Notes under the pieces: model-generated
What the model was told of the DNA's origin: nothing
The model's input: only the letters and a program-made list of their open reading frames with translations
Database searches by the model: none
DNA from: Sapria himalayana
Taxonomy: Eukaryota; Streptophyta; Magnoliopsida; Malpighiales; Rafflesiaceae
Direction of reading: 5' to 3'
NCBI GenBank assembly: GCA_029783825.1
Contig: JAREIK010010186.1
Coordinates: 140,908 to 204,907 of the forward strand
DNA length: 64,000 bases
Translations under genes and position numbers: made by a program
In this document: piece after piece, positions 38,304 to 51,198 of the stretch
How the letters are laid out: every line of letters begins with the position of its first letter
Position numbering within the stretch: the stretch's first letter is position 1

Positions 38304-38674
38304 ATATTTAAACATATTTATGTTTATGTATACTATTATTATAGTTACAGATATAGTAAAATATATTTATATAAGAAATTCAAATTATATCACACATGCA
38401 TATTGATGTATATTTATGTTTAAATACACTTAATGATTTGACGAACTTAAATGTATAAAGATCTATACATTTATATATAATTATATATAAATGTATTTAA
38501 CAATATGTATATCAACATATTACTATATATAAATGTATTTATCTACATAAATACCTATACATAGCCATATGACTGAATATATATAATTACATGAAAAACT
38601 AAATATAACTACATCTACAACATGTATAACTACATGCTTCAGAAACTTAATATCCATTCATATCATTCATCTCA

Positions 38675-38677
<3 letters not shown>

Positions 38678-38741
<64 letters not shown>
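38678..38741. repeat. (TA)n microsatellite
   Basis: About 64 bp of AT dinucleotide. Confidence 0.95.
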
Positions 38742-38745
<4 letters not shown>

Positions 38746-39811
38746 ATATTGCATAAATCTTTAGTATTTTTCCATGAATTTTTTGAACTTAAATTTAATT
38801 TTTTCAACTTTAAATGTATTTTTATATGTTTGTTTAAATCATTATGATTTGATATGTTTAGGATATGTATTTTTGTTTCACTTAGTATCATTGAACTAAA
38901 ATTGATTTTTAATAAAATGTTTATTTGTTAAAATTCATGTTGGAAATTTCAGAACAAATAAAAATATGTTACTGTAATAAATATTATGAAAAATTTCTAA
39001 AATAAATAGGTGATGTAGTCTCAAATTACAAAGATAAAACTTTAAAAATAAAATTTATTTACAAAATAAAATTTTCACCTGATAATATGCAATATGTCAT
39101 ATTTATTATACATAAACAATGTTTAAAATGTATCTATTAATTATAAATAAAAACATTGACATGTATTCAATTTTAAAAAAAAATTTAAAAATAATTCTTG
39201 AAAAAACAAAATCATATATTTATATGGTCATATATATATTTTGAATAAAATAAAAAAATAATAACTTGTAGAAAAATTTGCTCATGTATTTATATGGTAA
39301 TCTGTTTTGTTTGAACATAATTAAAGAAATCTTTTATTTTTTACCAATGATTAAAGGCATGTATTTACATGCACTACATCATAATTGCTTGAAATTTAAA
39401 CTTTCTAAAAATGTTTTATTAATAATATATAATTGGTAGAAATTTATCACATACATAATATTTTAATAAAAAAATTTTATAAAAAAACAAAAACAATATT
39501 ATCTATTTATGACAAATATTTTAATTTGTAACATAATTTACATGTCATTTTCATTAATTTATATGAGTATAATGATAGTAATTTTAATATAAATATTAAA
39601 AAAACAACTATTTGAATAAAATTGAATCTCATATATTTAATTCATAATTTTATTTTATGCATTAATATGCTTCACACACGCACACGTGCACACACACACA
39701 CAAACAAATTTATTTTAAATATAAAGAATTTACAATATTTTATAAATCGTGTACAATATGTAATATTTTATTTTAATTAAATTTTCAAAATCATAAAATT
39801 TTAAATACATT

Positions 39812-39843
<32 letters not shown>

Positions 39844-40680
39844 ATATTTTCATTTGTAACATTAAAATACATTACGTATATAGGTATATGTGTGTGTTTT
39901 TTTGGGAGTTAAGTAGTATATGCATGCATACAAGTATATACACTCTACTTTGAAAATGTCGATACATGTGTGAATATATATCAAAGTACAAAAATGTGTA
40001 TTGTGATATATAATGTATAGTAATGTATATGGATGTATAAGTGTGTGTGTGTGTGTGTGTGTGCGTGTGTTCAGTGTATATGCAAATATATATTTAGGCA
40101 TATATATGTAAATATCAACATTTTTCTTGAAAAAAAAAATACTTAATCACATAATTATTATAATGTTCTAAAAATTCATGAGAGCACGAGAAAAGAGTGA
40201 CATTATTGGAAGATACTACTAATCTCGCATCTATAACACTTTGCCTCATAATTTGATTTGAATACTACTTGCAATGATAAGGTTCATTCAATACTACATA
40301 CCATGGAGTTACATTTTCATTCAATACTATAATTTGTTCAAATAAAAAAATCTATCTAATATCATTTTCAACAAGTTTTCATCTTCTTTTTCTAGTCTTG
40401 ATAAGCTATTTTCAATTTTGATTATATATACATTTCTTATCTAATATCTCTAGTTCAAACTATTGTAATAGTAAAATCCATCAAATCAATCTAAGCCTAA
40501 TATCTTTATTTTCTATGATATATTTGATTATAGAATATTTAGTATATACTATGACTGGTTCCCAGGAAATATGATATTAACTTGCCAAAAGAAAAGATTG
40601 TTTATACAAGTTCTTTCTTTATAGTGGTGTAATTTAATTAGGCATCTCAGAGTGTGTTGTTATCACAGTATATGATAACT
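38742..40680. other. AT-rich intergenic region with CA and GT tracts
   Basis: No gene seen. (CA)n tracts occur at about 39,672-39,702 and 39,812-39,834, and (GT)n at about 40,040-40,070, so complementary tracts are present within 400 bp. The minus frame across them is a repeat artefact. Confidence 0.6.
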
Positions 40681-41140
40681 ATTTATAAATATTTGTATAA
40701 CTATATAAAACTCTTCATAATCATATTTAACTATATTTGCAACTATGTAAACTATTTTTATTACTATATTAATAACTATATATAATTATTTTTTTAACTA
40801 TATAATATTTTATAACTAAATGAGTAATTCTATATAACTATATTTTTAACAAAATATATCATATGTATAATAATATATAACTATATATAATTGTAGTTCA
40901 CTATATGTATAACTATAAAAATGTTATATATAACTATATCTTTAACTACTTACATATTTATAACTAACACTCTATATAATTAAATATAATTATATTTGTA
41001 TCTATGTATACATATATGTATTCATATAATTAAATCTATATATATATATTTATATCTTGTATATATTTATATATAACTAGTTATAACTACTTGTATGAAT
41101 ATATCTATATATAATTATATGTTTAACTTTATATATCTCT
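40681..41140. repeat. ARF-associated AT-rich repeat, upstream of ARF copy 2
   Basis: Same tataactatatttttaac and gtatgaatatatctatatat words as the 545-bp tandem repeat found downstream of ARF copies 1 and 3. The repeat family therefore sits on both sides of an ARF copy. Confidence 0.65.
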
Positions 41141-41283
41141 TTTTTTAATTATGTATACTATAGGTATAAAAACATATAAAGATTGACCTCCCTCTCTGGT
41201 GACCATCTTTTGAGGTCTATTGATTCTGTTTCTTTCTCTCATCAGATCTCTTTACTGCCATACGACAAAGGATTTGAGATTTA
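41141..41283 (+). other. Probable remnant of ARF 5' leader
   Basis: GC-balanced leader (cctccctctctggtgaccat) with an acceptor-like tttctctcatcag at about 41,230-41,244, next to the only ARF copy that keeps its N-terminus. It may be the ancestral 5' untranslated region. Confidence 0.45.
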
Positions 41284-41913
41284 GTGGAAGAAACGAGATT
41301 TACGTTCACAAAGCTATTCAACATGCTGTTTGCCAACAAGGAGACAAGAATTTTGATGTTAGATCTTGATACTGGTGGAAAGACAACCATTCTATATAAG
41401 TTGAAATTTGGTGAAATTGTTACCATAATTCCTACTATTGTCTTCAATGTAGAGACTGATGAATATAAAAACATTAATTTCACAATGTGGGATGTTGGGG
41501 GTCAATACAAGTTTTGCCCTTTCTGGAGGGATTACTTCCAAAATACCCAAGGTTTCATATTTGTGGTGGATAGCAATGACAGAGATTAAGTAGTTGAAGC
41601 TAGAGATGAGTTGCATAAGATGCTAAATGAGGAAAAGCTTAAAGATACAGTTTTCCTAGTGTTTGCCAATAAGCATGATCTTCCCAATTCAATAAATGCA
41701 GCTGAAAGTACTGACAAGCTAGGACTTTACTCTCTTCTCCAATGCCATTGCCACATTCAGAGCACCTGTGCTACCTCTGGCGAGGGCCTCTACGAGGGTC
41801 TTGATTGGATTTCCAATTACATTTTCCAGAAAATCATAAACAATTTAAGCAAGATGAGGCAAACTTTGTTGACATATAAGGATGTGGATCTAATCTTTGC
41901 GTATTTTGCTTGA
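41284..41913 (+). pseudogene. ARF1: ARF GTPase pseudogene, copy 2 (nearly full length)
   Basis: The most complete of three copies, colinear with class I ARF (about 181 residues) without introns. Start sequence [11 protein letters not shown] replaces the family MGLTFTKLF, so the myristoylated Gly2 is lost. The P-loop reads DLDTGGKTT (family GLDAAGKTT), losing its first Gly. Switch I region reads [15 protein letters not shown] is intact. Arg is replaced by a stop (taa, 41,587-41,589) after SNDRD. The second half reads [10 protein letters not shown] (Gln to His in NKQD) and [16 protein letters not shown] one-base insertion near 41,825 removes the normal stop, and the frame continues through former 3' flank to 41,913. 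Not expected to be functional. Confidence 0.93.
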
Positions 41914-42100
41914 GTTTTGTTTTGTTATGTGGATGACATCATCTATATCTAGGGGGGATTTAAATTGTATTAATATTTATATATTGCATGCCTAAAATAC
42001 AAGGCTGCATTTATTTTGTTCTGATCTGTTGTAAGCTAAATTTGTTTGTTTTCTATTTTTTGGGTTCTATCTTTTTTCCATTGGATTCCAATCGTATAAG
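41914..42100 (+). other. ARF 3' flank (copy 2)
   Basis: Matches the 3' flanks at 22,031 and 52,306 (gttatgtggatgacatcatc, gttctgatctgtt). Confidence 0.75.
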
Positions 42101-42390
42101 AACAAATAATTGTCTTTGACTATATGTATTACTATAAAAGCTTTATACATTACTATATTTGAATATATAATTTACAACTTATATTTAATATACATTTGTA
42201 TATATTAGTATTTAAAAATATATTTTACTATATCTATACCTATACATAACTATATGTATAGATATATAAAATTATATATATAATTAAATATAGCTACATA
42301 TATAAATATAAGTATAACTATATGTGTAACTATATGTATAATCACATGTATATATATTTATAATTACATGTAAAATAACATACAATAATA
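42101..42390. repeat. ARF-associated AT-rich repeat, single partial unit
   Basis: About 290 bp corresponding to part of one 545-bp unit (acttatatttaatatacatt, gtataactatatgtgtaac). Units A and C have three units here. Confidence 0.7.
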
Positions 42391-42582
42391 TGTAAGCACA
42401 AAGCATGAGAGTCTCCGTTGATTAGGCTCATATATGGTATAATACAAATAAGGGTCGTACTCTTACTTAATCCCAGCCCTTGGGCCTCAGGCTCAAATAT
42501 GAACTTATGTATGATAAAAGATGTAATATTTGATAAGTTTATACAGATAAAATTTTATTTTCTTTTATATAATATTTCATTC
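42391..42582. other. Conserved spacer (copy B)
   Basis: Matches 23,985-24,190 and 54,260-54,470 (tatgtaagcacaaagcatga, ttgggcctcaggctcaaat). Confidence 0.7.
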
Positions 42583-42904
42583 TAACACTGCACTCTCTAT
42601 GTGTCTCTCTATCCCTCTCTAATTCTTTTTGTCACTCTATTCCTCTTTTTCTTTATGTGTCACCCTCTCTCTCTTATTATTTTCTTTCTCGCTCTCCTTT
42701 CTTGCTTGTTCTCTCTATCTCTCTTTCTCCCACCTTTCTCTTCCTCTCTCTTCCTTTTTCTCTCTCTCCCTTTCACCATTTCTCTCCTCCTTTCACTCCC
42801 TCCTTCTCTCACTCTCCTCTCTCTCCCCTATCTCCTCATTTCTCTTCCCCTCTCTCTCCCCACCTTCTCTCTCTCTCTCTCTCTATATCTCCCTCTCCCC
42901 CTTC
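42583..42904 (+). repeat. Polypyrimidine (TCTC)n tract, copy B
   Basis: About 320 bp almost purely C and T on the plus strand. Open frames rich in Ser, Leu and Pro are artefacts. Long polypurine-polypyrimidine tracts with mirror symmetry can form triplex DNA; that is only a possibility here. Confidence 0.9.
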
Positions 42905-43189
42905 AAACGTTAATTGTCTTTCTTTTTTTCTTTCCTTTCTTGTGCATTATCATATTTTGATCCATTTATCTAGTATTACTATGATATCTAATAATCTTTA
43001 TTGTACTAAAAACGGCTTTATCTATTCATGTAAATTCTACAAATGCATTGCCTGAATATTCATGATAATTAATTTTTAAATATTCATTTGTAAGTAATTT
43101 TATTTAATTATTAGTATATCTGTAAGTAATACAATGTTTAATTCAAAATTATGATTGAGCAATATTTTTTGAAAATAAAACAGGGCAAA
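42905..43189. other. Spacer between polypyrimidine tract and transposase (copy B)
   Basis: 42,905-43,010 matches 54,854-54,955 (ccatttatctagtatta). From 43,014 B continues into AT-rich leader of the transposase, whereas C jumps to the transposase tail. Confidence 0.6.
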
Positions 43190-46100
43190 AAGAGTTCAGA
43201 TCATCAGTGGATGTAAAGAAGATTTATTAATGGATTTTTGAATAAAGATTTTTTGAGTGGGCTTAAAATTTTCATTAATTTTACATGTAGTCAATCGAGA
43301 TAGATGAATGGAGAAAAATAAAGTTTATATGTAATCATCGTAAGTGTCAAAATATCCCTTTTCATGATGCAAACACTATAAGATACCATTTGGGAAAATA
43401 TGGCTTTGTGTCAAATTATTTTATTTGGATTTATCATGGGGAAAGTACAAAGACTCTAAACATTGACAAAAATGAGGGTACTCAATCATTTGCTTGTGGT
43501 GAAAAATCATCAAACACATACCATAAAATGATCATGGAAGCTGCTTTTGTTGACTTCAATATGGATTACATGGATGAACCACCTAATCATGAAGCTCAGA
43601 AATTTTATGTAATGCTTAAAGCTACAGATAAAGAGTTGTGGCCTGGTTGTAAAACACATTCGCAATTGTTACTTGTGGCTCGACTTATGAGCATTAAATC
43701 AGAAAATCATGTCTGAGAAATTATTTGAGCAGGTGACAGAACTGCTAAATGAGATTGTTCCGGATAATAATTTGATCACTAACAGCTTTTACAACACTAA
43801 GAGGTTACTACGAGGAATGGGTCTACTAGTAAAAAAAATTGATTGTTATTTAAATGGATGCATGTTATATTGGGGTGGTGATAGTTATTTAATTAGCTGT
43901 AAGTTTTATGATCATCCTCGATTTAAGAAGGCATCTCGTGTTGTAGATACGCGACAAAAATTGAAGGTTGTATTTAAGAAGATCTATTATATTACATTAA
44001 TTCCTTGAATACAGAGACTATATGCATCAAATGCTACAGCAAATATTATGAGGTGGCATTCTGAGCATGAGGTTTAAGAAAGAGTAATGCATGATCCATC
44101 AGATTCACTTGCTTGGAAGCATTTTAATTATATACTTCAAGATTTTACAGCTGAAAGTCAAAATGTGAGATAGGGTCTCTGAATTAATAGATTTCAGCCA
44201 TTTGGGCAATCTAGACAATATTTTTCAACATGGCAAGTGATAGTGACACCTTATAACTTGCCTCAGTGATTGTGTATGAAGGAGCAATATATGTTTTTAT
44301 CAATATTGGTTCCAAAGCCAAAAAAACCGAAAGACATGCTAGCTGTTTTCTTACAGTCTTTTATTGTAGAGTTAAATCATTTGTGGGATGTTCGCATGGA
44401 TACATATGATATCTCAAAGAAGAAAAATTTCATTATGTGGGAAGCCCTTATGTGGATGGTAAGTGACTTTTCTACATGATCAGTGTTGTCTGGCTGGAGT
44501 ACGGTAGGATGATTCCCATGACCGTATTGCATGACAAATTCTGATACATTTACCCTCAAATTTAGTGGTAAACAATCATGGTTTGATAACCATCATAAGT
44601 TTCTACCTAAGAATCATCCATTTCGAATAAATAGAACTGCATTTAAAAAAAATAAAACTGTTATGACTGTTGCACCAATAGTTCATTTAGGAGATAATAT
44701 TATGACAGAGATTCAGAGATTGGGTTTGAAGAAGGCAACTGCAAAGGAAGCTATCGGAAGTAATGGACCAATAGGCAAAATAATTGGTTGGAGGAAACGT
44801 AGTATATTTTTGGACTTGTCCTATTGGAAGTCCAATTTAATTCGTCCTAACTTAGATGTAATGCATATTGAAAAAAAGTATGTTTGACAATGTTTTAAAT
44901 AATATCCATAATGTAAACGGAAAAACAAAATACACTTTAAAATCAAGACAAGACCTGAATGATTACCCTTTCCATCTTGAATTAAAACTGAATGAGACAA
45001 TAGAAAAATTTCCTAAAGCTTGCTACACACTTGATAAGAAGACAAGAGAAATATTGTGTGAATGGGTTAAAAATTTGAAATTTTCTGATGGATATGTGTC
45101 AAATATGGGTAGATGCATGGATTGAAGAATCTTAAGTTATTTGGAATGAAAAGTCATTCCTGTCATATATTTATGCATATATTAATACAAATTGTATTCC
45201 GTGAATTACTTCCCCTAAGTGTTTGGAAGCTCCTTACAGAACTTAGTTTGTTTTTCAAATAGCTAACTGCAACCACAATCAAATAGATAACATGGTGAGG
45301 ATGGAGAATGACATTCCACTTATTATTTGTAAGCTTGAACAGATATTCCCACTATGTTTTTTTGACTCAATGGAGCATTTTCTGGTCCATTTGGCATATG
45401 AAGCAAAGATAGCAAGGCCATTGCAATATAGGTGGATGTAGCCTTTTGAACAGTAAATACATATAATTTTCTGTGTTTTATTATCTTGTACATAAAGTAA
45501 TATTGTAATTTAATATAATTGAAATCTAACAATATGGGTGTAGGTAACTTCATAAGTTGAAATTGAATGTTAGAATCAAGGCAAAAGTTGAAGGTTCAAT
45601 TTGCAATGCATATTTAGTAGAAAAATCATCATCATTTTGTTCTTATTATTTTGAGGCTCATGTCAATACAAAGAATAGAAATGTGCCTTGGAATGATGAA
45701 TGTCATGTGATGGTAGAAAATTATTCCGTGAACAAACTATCTATCTTCAAGCACTCTGGAAGAGTATTTGGAAGAGCAATGAAAAGTTGTATGACAGATG
45801 AAGCGTACAAAGCTACATGGAGTTATATTTTACTTAATCATGAGGAGGTTGCACCATATATTGAGTATGTATACACAAAATGATTATAAGTTTAATCATA
45901 GTTTAATTTTATCTTTAATAGGAATTATTAAAAATTGATATACATTTTTCTCTCTCTTTTTATATTTGTGCAGTATTTAGGTTGAGCTGTTAAAATATAG
46001 GCAAACTGTAATTTCTGGCAATGATGTCGATTATATGCTAAAAACTGACTTTGCGAATTAGTTCAAACATTATGTGAGAATTATTAAGTTTTAAATTTTT

Positions 46101-46895
46101 GAATTATTTAATTTATTAGTATCTTTTATTTTTTAATATAAATTTTTTAATTTATGTCACAGGCAATTTATCCTTCAAATGGAGATTCAAATATTTTCAT
46201 TCATAATCTAAGTAAAGGACCATTTAGATATGTGACAACCTATCCTAGATATTTTGTTAATGAATAAAAATTTCATACAAGCAAGCATGGTTCTTTTAAA
46301 ACAACAATGAATAGTAGTGTATGCATTAAAGGCACAAGTTAAAGTATAGATGTTATTGATTATTATGGTCAACTCAAAGAAGTTATTAAGTTGGAGTATC
46401 CTTGACTCGAAAATAATAGGATTGTATTATTTAAGTGCGAGTGATTTTATCCTACATGAAATGTGGGCACAAAGATTCATTTGGATTAAAACTAGTGGAT
46501 GTTTACGATAAACATAGATATAATCGATATGAGGCATTTATTATGGTAGTTCAAGCAACTCAAGTATATTATTATACATATCCGAGTTTATCTCGTGATA
46601 CGAATGATTGTTGGGCGATTTGCAAAATCAAAGCTCGGTCACAATTTGAAATACCAACATTACAATAAAAAAGTACAGACTTAGATATTGCACCGACATT
46701 CCAGAAAGATGACATAAATAATATTGAGCCTGTGAATGTAAATGAAAATCCATAAAATTTATGTGACTCAAATGGCAGCATAATAGAAATTGAAGATGAT
46801 CAATTTCTATTTGAAGATGAGTTTGAACTTCTATCGGAATCAGCCAAAATATCAGAAGGTCCATTGGAGGATGATAGTGATGCTGATAATTAAAT
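43190..46895 (+). pseudogene. TNP2-type CACTA transposase (copy B, most complete)
   Basis: Domains in order. 43,190-43,450: transposase-associated domain (FINGFLNKDFLSG with internal stops, CNHRKCQNIPFHDAN, YHLGKYGFVSNYF). 43,540-44,270: N-terminal TNP2 (FVDFNMDYMDEPPNHEAQKF, MGLLVKKIDCYLNGCMLYW, LQRLYASNA-like). 44,270-45,125: TNP2 core (CMKEQYMFLSILVPKPKKP, LSYWKSNLIRPNLDVMHIEK, ILCEWVKNLKFSDGY). 45,280-45,890: DUF4218 (IPLIICKLEQIFPLCFFDSM, YFEAHVNTKNRNVPWND). 46,160-46,680: DUF4216 (LSKGPFRYVTTYPRYFVNE, then KCE and KDSFG-like parts). 46,690-46,895: acidic tail. GT/AG introns remain between exons. Stops (for example 44,006-44,008 and 45,123-45,125) and frameshifts kill it. TNP2 is the DDE-type transposase that cuts CACTA ends. 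Confidence 0.9.
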
Positions 46896-47024
46896 TGTTA
46901 TAATTTTATTATAATATTAAACTATCAAAGACTTTTTATATTTTACTGAAATCTATTGGTGTGTTTTATTCTAAAATGCATGCATGTGCATCATATCTCT
47001 ATTGTTTGTTCTATGTTTTATTTT

Positions 47025-48930
47025 GTACAGTAGATAGTGCCTAAATGACATGGTAGTGGTAGAGCTAGACATGGACATAGAAATGAACCAAATTCATCTA
47101 GTATGTTACATCATATTGTAGAATCAGTACCATCTCATAGACACCATATCCAGACTTCAACATCACAATCACCATCTTCATTTCTATCACCATCACCATC
47201 ATTGAGACCTATACTATCACCTTGATCAGATGTAAGCCCACCACCCATTGTGCTTCTTGCACACACTTTTGATCCATCTCAGTCTTCTACACCATATTTT
47301 ATACCTTTCCCCATTTACAAAACCAACGACATCATCAATTGTTGTGCCTTCCTCTGCAGTCAATGCAAAGTTAGAAATTGAGATTGTATATGGAAGGTAA
47401 AGGAAATATGTAAAAATGACTTGAAAAAAAAATTTGATGTTTTTGTTAGTGGTTTATTTATATTGTTATGATTTTCCTGTTTTCAATGTTATATATTTAT
47501 TTGTACAGTTTTATTCCATCTCACAAGTGTTCTACTATAATTACAAAGTATTTCAAGAAAATGGCTAATTCTAAAGCTTTCTCCTAGAAGAAAGTTTCTG
47601 AATCAATAAAAGAGTCTTTTTATATTGACTTTCAGGTAAAAATAACAAAACAAAAGCATTGAAAAATAATTATCAAATTACTTAAATATTATGTTGGTTA
47701 TTATTCAAGCAGTAGATAATTGCGTTCTTGTTGTTAAATTAAATTCTTTTGTGATTTTTTTATATATAAAATCAGTGCACATAGGCTCCCAAATTTGATG
47801 GAAATATTAAGTTATTATGGAAGATCAAAGCTGCTCAATGATATTCTCATTTTGTTCATAAATTGAAGAATATAAAATAAAGGCCTGATTTTATATCCGA
47901 GGATGTAGCCTGAGTGTCTTAAGTTTTGGGAGGAACCATATGTGAAGAAAAAATCAGATATTTCCAGCAAAAATCGACTAAGTGAGGTAGCTGGACTAGG
48001 TACAGAAATTTGTCAACACACAAGAGGGTCAAAGTCGAGCATTGAGCAAGCTCGAGATATGCTACAATTTTAAAATTTTAAACATTTATATATTTAGTGG
48101 TTATCCTTATAGTCCAATAAATCAAATCTGCATGGTTTTATTAATTTTGTTAAATTTTTTGATCATTTGTTTTTTAATGACTTAATAATAACATATTCTA
48201 TGATGAAGAATTGGGTCGAGATCCAAATTTTTATGAGATTTGCAAGAAGATGCACGTGAAGAAAGTGGATTGTCAGTTTGTTGATAACAAGTCTCAGATG
48301 ATTACTATAAGAACTTGTTATATTAATAAGATTTTTGTATATATAGAATAGTATTTCTTTATTTTATATCACGACCTAATGGAGGAACGTGTGACAGCTG
48401 ATCATCAATAAGTTGAGGGTTCTATGGATCTTCAACCAAGTGACTCTGATACTATTTATTTGGAGACCATAAGAAGCAGTGAGTGTACGGAATTGGTTCG
48501 AAGGGAGTGGCATTTTCTTGTAGCAGTCGTGCTTCTAATTCATCTGTCTCAGCAATGGTGGATGAGGTAGTTGAACAACAAGCAATGGAAACAAATCAAC
48601 ATTTTGTAGTTATGGAGACCGAAATGAAAAAGAAGGATGAGCATATATCTCAATTGAAGGAAAAAATATATGAAATTAAAGAAAAGAATGATGAGCATAT
48701 ATCTCATCTGAAAGAAGAAATATATGAAATAAAAGAACTTAAGGATGAGCAGTATACTAATTTGATGGAAGAAATGCAAGAAATTAAAGAAAAGGATGAT
48801 GAGATGAAATAAATTAAGAATGTAATGTAATATATAGTAGATGTCCTATATGGAATCATAGTTAGCGGCATTGGTGCAAAAGATGGCATTCCGCGATCCA
48901 GCTGCAAAACCTCATAGGTGAGGCTAGCAT
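47025..48930 (+). pseudogene. Transposase_24 (TNPA-like) pseudogene, copy B
   Basis: Second gene of the CACTA element, about 130 bp after the TNP2 tail. It begins with a Gly/Arg-rich segment and a Ser/Pro-rich linker (47,030-47,320). The core includes about 47,580-47,640 (WKKVSESIKESFYIDFQ-like) and 47,780-48,070 (KIKAAQ-like, RPDFISEDVA, WEEPYVKKKSDIS, SKNRLSEVAGLGT, SKSSIEQARDM). 48,205-48,300 reads ELGRDPNFYEICKKMHVKK. The last exon (48,480-48,830) reads VYGIGSKGVAFSCSSRAS and then a heptad-like charged stretch with repeated HISQLKEKIYEIKEK, a probable coiled coil. Stops and lost frames are frequent. Confidence 0.83.
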
Positions 48931-49439
48931 TCCCTATAAATTAATATGAGAATTATTTCTGAACTATTATTTATTTTTGTCTGTGTAGCAAATAATTATG
49001 ATATTTTTTTGTAGGTTTCATTTTTTTTATTCTAGTTTTATTGATTGCTTTTTCAATTAAACTAATTATGAATCTTTGCATGACATATCATTTGAGACAC
49101 ATGAAAAAATTCTAATTCAAAGTATTCAGACATTGCCATGGTCCTTCCAATGCATGGGTCCCATATTTACCGATTTCAGTTTTATCAAAAGGAGGGCTAG
49201 CTTATTTTATCTTTATTATTCCTAAAACATTTTATTTTTGCACTCTCTTTCTTTCTAAACATAATTGATGGACATCTTTTGGATTTTTGTTGAAACTGTA
49301 CGACAATCAACTTTAATTTGATTCTGTCCATGTTTATAATAATTATTTATATATATATGCGAATATGTTTGTGTGTCACCAAATTTTTTGGGTAGAGTTT
49401 TAGCCTATTATAAGTATGTAAAAGCCTATATTTACTCTT
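48931..49439. other. Conserved spacer after transposase (copy B)
   Basis: From about 49,150 matches unit A from 24,192 (aatgcatgggtccca, ttcctaaaacattttatttt, ttttgggtagagttttagcc). The segment corresponding to A 24,470-25,660 is missing here. Confidence 0.65.
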
Positions 49440-49782
49440 GGAAGCAGTGACAGCGGTGGTAGCGATGGTCGCGGCGCCAGGAGTAGCAATAGAGGCGGCA
49501 CTGACAGCAGCGGCAGTGGCAGTAGCGATGGCAATGGCAGCGGCGGTGGTGGCAGTAGTGGAAGCAGCGGTAGTAGTGGTGGTAGCGGCAGTAGATGTGG
49601 CAGCTGCATCAGCAACAATAGCGGGATTGGAGGTAGCAGCAGCATCAGTACCAGTGGCAGTAGTGGTGGTAGCAACGGCAGTAGTGGCGGTGGTGGCAGT
49701 AGCACTGGCAGTAGTGGCATCAGTGGTAGTGGCAACGGTAGTGGCAGCGGCGGTAGTGACAGTGGGAGCAGTTGCAATGGAA
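49440..49782. repeat. GC-rich trinucleotide island, copy B1
   Basis: About 340 bp of GGC/AGT/AGC triplets (ggcagtagcactggcagtag) as at 25,673. It ends in gcaatggaaacaaatatag, like the AAC-AAA end of the other islands. Open frames on both strands are artefacts. Confidence 0.8.
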
Positions 49783-50547
49783 ACAAATATAGTATATACG
49801 TACCTATATAGTTAGTATATACATGTATATAATACTACAGTATTTTATGTACATATATACTGAGTATATATGTATTTAAAATATATGTACACATAATACT
49901 GTAGTTTATATGTACATATACTGTAGTAATATATGTACAAGTGAAATGCTAGTATATATATACATATTTACTGTAGTAATATATATTTATCAAAATATAG
50001 TTTTTATTTATTTATTTTGATTTGATTGAGTGGTATAAATTTCTTACAAATATGGTACCACATTGTTTACCATACTATGCTTGAATAAGTAAATGTATTT
50101 TTCAACAGACATGATGCACCGTGACTCAGAGAACTTTTTTGCAGCAGAAAGTTGGTGATCAGATGAGCGGAGGGAGAGAAAGCAATGTCAATGCATTGAT
50201 AGATTATACTTTATGCATAATCGGTAGATACATTGATTAATAAGATGTAATATAATTTTGTTATTTTTTTGTTTTAGTTATTTAAAAATTGTATCAGAAT
50301 AAGTTATTAAATAATTTTTTTTGTTTAATTTAAAAGTTTCATTTATAGTTTCTATTTTTATTCAATTAAATATTTAAATAGTAAATTATTTAATTAAATT
50401 TTGTTGAAGCTGTATGACATTCAACTTTAATTTGTGTTTGTTCATGTCTATAATAATAATTTTTATATATCTGTGAATATGTTTGTGTGTCTTTGAATTT
50501 TTTGGGTAGATTTTTAGCCTATTATAGGTATATAAAAGCTTATTATC
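49783..50547. other. Conserved spacer between islands B1 and B2
   Basis: TATAC repeats (to about 49,990), then the actttatgca/tcggtagataca block as in unit A. At about 50,402 it restarts with ttgttgaagctgtatgacat, a copy of 49,288 onward: a tandem duplication of about 1,114 bp. Confidence 0.7.
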
Positions 50548-51198
50548 ACTAGCGGTAGTGGCGGCAGCAGTGACGGTGGCAGGGGCGATGGTGGCAGCAA
50601 TGGCAGTAGGTGTGGCGGTAGTAGTGGTAGCACCAGAAGCAGCGACAACAATGGAAGTAGCGGCAACAATGGTAGAGGCGGCAACGTCGACATCGGTAGT
50701 AGTGACGGTGGCTGTAGTAGCATCAGTAGTGGCTGTAGTGGTAGTTGCGGTAGTTGAGTCATGGAGTGGCAACATCGGCAGCAGGGGCAGTGGTAGTAGC
50801 TATAGTGGCAGCAATAGTAGTGACATTATCAGCAATAGCAGTAGCAGTGGTAGTGATGACAACTGCAGTAGTGGCAGAGGTGGCAGCAAAGGCGGTGGCA
50901 GCATCAATAGAAGAGGTGTTGGCAGTGGCGACGACAGGGATGACAGTAGCAGTGCCATCAGTGAGAGCAGTGGGAGCAGAGGCGGCGGCAACGGTGGCAA
51001 CAGTGGCAACAGCGGCGGTGGTAGAGGTGGCAGTAGGAGCGGCGACACCGGCGGCTACAGTGATGGTAGTATTAGCAGTGGCAGCAGCAGCGGCATTGTC
51101 AGCAATAGTTGTTGCATTGTCATGGACTATGGTAGCTGTAGTAGCGGGAGCAGCTACAAAGGCGAGAGCGGTATCAGGAGCAGCAACAACAACAACAA
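50548..51198. repeat. GC-rich trinucleotide island, copy B2 (longest)
   Basis: About 650 bp of GGY/AGY/GCN triplets, nearly twice the length of the other islands. Forward frames read Ala/Val-rich or Gly/Ser-rich; the reverse reads Leu/Pro or Thr/Ala-rich. No domain or start context supports a gene. Confidence 0.8.

Noticed and set aside
38106..38315. Minus-strand frame running into a (TA)n tract
   Set aside because: Half of it is microsatellite-encoded Tyr/Ile and the rest matches no family I recognise.
48549..48907. Minus-strand Phe/Ile/Leu-rich frames opposite the transposase coiled-coil exons
   Set aside because: Antisense of a Lys/Glu-rich coiled-coil segment; no independent evidence.
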